Source: Albula goreensis (Eukaryota; Chordata; Actinopteri; Albuliformes; Albulidae). Taken from it: 64,000 nucleotides of DNA. Where the stretch lies: assembly GCA_022829145.1 (NCBI GenBank), contig CM040743.1:6112646-6176645 (forward strand), given 5' to 3'. A program made the position numbers and the translations under genes. Under the pieces are notes generated by a model, which searched no databases, had not been told where the DNA came from, and was given only the letters and a program-made list of their open reading frames with translations. Of this stretch, positions 61,848 to 64,000 are shown one piece after another; the first letter of the stretch is position 1; each line of letters begins with the position of its first letter.

Positions 61848-62016
61848 AGGGCAACCTGTAGTGTAGTGGTTAAGGTACATGACTGGGACCCCTGAGCTTC
61901 ACCCCTGTGGGGTTCAAGAACACCATTGCTGTTGGGCCTTTGAGCAAGGCCCCTATCCCCACATTGCTCAAAGTCGCTTTGGATAAAAGCGTCAGCTAAA
62001 TGACTGTGATGTAATG
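61848..62016 (+). repeat. tRNA-derived SINE
   Basis: 'gtagtgtagtggttaaggta' is the A-box head and GGTTCAAGAACACC the B box. 'tgttgggcctttgagcaagg' is the body. 'cgctttggataaaagcgtca' with 'gctaaatgactgtgatgtaa' is the tail. Same family as the copies at 52338 and 55900 but in plus orientation. Confidence 0.8.
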
Positions 62017-62483
62017 GCATTTGCTGGTGTAGTACATGATTCACTCCCCTGCCTCACAAAAGCAAGGCTAGAGTTCTGCGGTAAATTAGAGAAATGTTAG
62101 TCAAATGCTCCACACAGATAGATTTCACTTGATTCTGATTTTGTTTTGATTTCGTAGACCCAGGAAAGTTAATCCAGGGTCACCCAGATTTTGTTTATCA
62201 GAGATCAGAGAGCGCCTGGAGTCCAAACTACTAAAAATATCAACCCATTTGACAGGAACTCTAAAAATGTGAATCCTTTGTGCAAGCCTTTTAAGGAAGC
62301 GTTGCTGTTAATCCGCCCTTTTCTTGTGGTGGTATTGACGAGTTGTCCATGCCGATCAGGAAAGGTCAGGAAAGGTTTGTTTGCTGCAGTCTTAAGCAGT
62401 ATTTATGGGTCCATCCTGCTTGGACAGGAAGTCCATGACGCCACCAGGAAGAAAGAGACACATATGCTGAACACATTTACTGT

Positions 62484-62503
62484 AGATTTTTTTTTTTTTT
62501 TTT
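62484..62503. repeat. T-run
   Basis: Homopolymer of about eighteen T. A similar A-run lies at 62688-62700. Confidence 0.8.
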
Positions 62504-63700
62504 GGAGGCAAAATGAAATCCCCTCTGAAAAAAACAAAGAACTGTCCTGGGACCCTACAGAAAGAGGGTTCATAACACCCAAAAAGGGCAGTGCCTTAAT
62601 GAAGGTGGATTTCGTCAACCAAGAAGGTGGCGGTCACCATGTGGTCACATGCAGTACTAATGCCACGTTAGGATTGACCGATGTGATAAAAAAAAAAAAA
62701 CCTAATTCATTCTCCGCCAGACAGTGGCCATTGATCAGACATTAAGACAGACAACACATGAATTATGCATCTTGTCTGAGGGAAAAAGTCAACCACCCAT
62801 ATTCCACTAAAAGCATTCCTCGTGCCCGCCACATAACAGATATCAGTAACCCGTGGTTTCTCTCGCTTTTCTTCCTCTCTGCCCTTTTTTAATAATTGCT
62901 CTTTGTAGTGGCATTATTTATTTACGAGTGCTGATAACAGCTCTCAATTCACTTTTGTTTTCGGGCCGCTAGAACAATTTACTCTCGCCCTGAATGTCCG
63001 ATCGGTCGACCGTGGAAAGAAGCGTATGTTTCGTGGGATGTAAATGGCGTGATTCTACAAGCATTGTGGCAGCAGGATGTTTACAATACAGTCCGGAGGC
63101 GGTACAATAACAGCTTGACGAGAGAAAAGTATGTCAGAAAAAGAAAAGCAAGGCGGGTAAGATGTTCGCTCCGATAAAGGGAAAGCCTAACGCTAATGCG
63201 ACGTGGTTTTGACTAAGGTGTCGAGATAAAGTCGACGGAATCAGGAGGGAAGTGCCTGTTCTGATCCGTCTTGCTGAGAAGAGAAATGGTGGGGGGGGGG
63301 GCAATGGCGGGGGTGGGGTTCGTCTCAAGCAGGCGCATATTTCCCATGCAGTCTAAATTCCTCTGTGGCGGAGGGCCCCTTCCTGAGTCTGTCTCACGCT
63401 GTCACACGAGTACTATCTTAAGAAAACAGAGGAGGCTCGAAGCTATCGACACACCCCCCCACCCCCCCAGAATGCTGCTCACTGATTGCAGGCCCTCCTG
63501 GCAGAAAAAGCTCTTTTATCTCAAAGACAGGGAAGGACACAGAACGCTGGTGTCAGGAACCCACGTTTTTGAGTGCGGCCATATCCTGTTTTCGCAGGAT
63601 GTGCAACTGCTTTCCCAGTTAGTCGCGGTTCGGTCAGTCAGGCCGTCTGTGCAGTCAGTTGTCCGCCTTCCATTGTGCATTTGTGTGTCTGTTTGTCTGT

Positions 63701-63702
<2 letters not shown>

Positions 63703-63747
<45 letters not shown>
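63703..63747. repeat. (TG)n microsatellite
   Basis: A pure TG run in intron 6. Confidence 0.95.
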
Positions 63748-63749
<2 letters not shown>

Positions 63750-64000
63750 ATGGTTTTTTCCCAAGTTTAAACGGTTTTAGCTGCTATTTTCAGCCAAGCG
63801 ACTCTCGGGTGCCAAGTAGTGCGCAATTAGAATTTCGAGGCTGTAATTAGAACAGAGTGCGCGCACTGATGAAGGATGAGGGTAGCTCAGCTGGACAGCG
63901 AGCGCTCTCCGCTCCAGTCGAGGGGGACGGGGTAAAGGTTCATTGACCCCCTGCGGATCGTTTCCCACCCACATCCCACATCCGGGATCAGTTTCCCCAT

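Larger units (their letters stand above)
57762..64000 (+). other. nrp1: nrp1 intron 6 (5' part, runs off the window)
   Basis: Starts GTAAGA. I looked for an acceptor followed by codons for Val-Asp-Leu-Gly (the expected exon 7 start) and found none, so the intron is at least 6.2 kb. It holds a T run (58951-58972), a MITE, TG arrays, a SINE and a tRNA-like patch, listed separately. A 184-codon frame at 62191 lacks an ATG and is treated as chance. Confidence 0.8.

Noticed and set aside
62191..62745. 184-codon frame in intron 6
   Set aside because: It opens with TTG not ATG, includes long T and A homopolymers, has no recognisable domain and no promoter; best explained by chance.
57762..64000. 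Possible nrp1 exon 7
   Set aside because: No acceptor followed by Val-Asp-Leu-Gly codons was found. 'gtagacccagg' at 62155 and 'gtggatttcgtc' at 62605 do not continue as the b1 domain.
1..64000. CRISPR arrays, operons, bacterial promoters, phage or plasmid features
   Set aside because: The DNA is vertebrate nuclear sequence; the regular repeats seen are micro- and minisatellites.

Overview
This window is vertebrate nuclear DNA, most likely from a ray-finned fish. Short exons with GT/AG splice sites lie in large introns full of (TG)n arrays, tRNA-derived SINE copies and short terminal-inverted-repeat elements. There is no operon structure, no ribosome binding sites and no CRISPR array. The one gene I can identify is the 5' part of a neuropilin-1 gene on the + strand. 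A duplicated fish copy (nrp1a or nrp1b) cannot be told apart from the sequence alone.

Layout. Positions 1-19200 are upstream intergenic DNA with repeats and no recognisable gene. One promoter-like spot at 8780-8860 is followed by a short open frame at 8897. A CCAAT-box promoter region lies at about 19200-19420. It is followed by a 5' leader carrying three upstream ORFs and by coding exon 1 (19879-19939). Five more coding exons follow: 21685-21859, 40602-40783, 49535-49762, 53996-54151 and 57595-57761. The rest, to 64000, is intron 6. All junction phases agree (1,2,1,1,1,0). The joined 969 coding bases give 323 uninterrupted residues, which align without a gap from the first CUB cysteine with human NRP1 up to about its residue 327. 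They cover the signal peptide, CUB a1 (exons 2-3), CUB a2 (exons 4-5) and the first part of the b1 discoidin domain (exon 6). The rest of b1, then b2, MAM, the membrane span and the tail must lie beyond position 64000.

The introns hold the accessory content. This includes a 748-bp solo LTR on the - strand of intron 3 with a 4-bp target duplication, and hAT-like MITEs in introns 2 and 6. A tRNA-derived SINE family includes two close copies in direct orientation on either side of exon 5. Intron 2 carries a five-copy minisatellite bearing CRE-like motifs and a perfect 20-bp hairpin. Another minisatellite starts right after exon 5, and intron 3 has a long polypurine tract.

The observations most worth checking are the phase-compatible upstream candidate exon at 8897-9062, the three uORFs in the leader, the exact duplication of the exon 3 splice acceptor 36 bp upstream, the solo LTR, the SINE pair around exon 5, and an unexplained coding-like 72-bp segment at 42889-42960. 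I found no previously undescribed multi-gene system.
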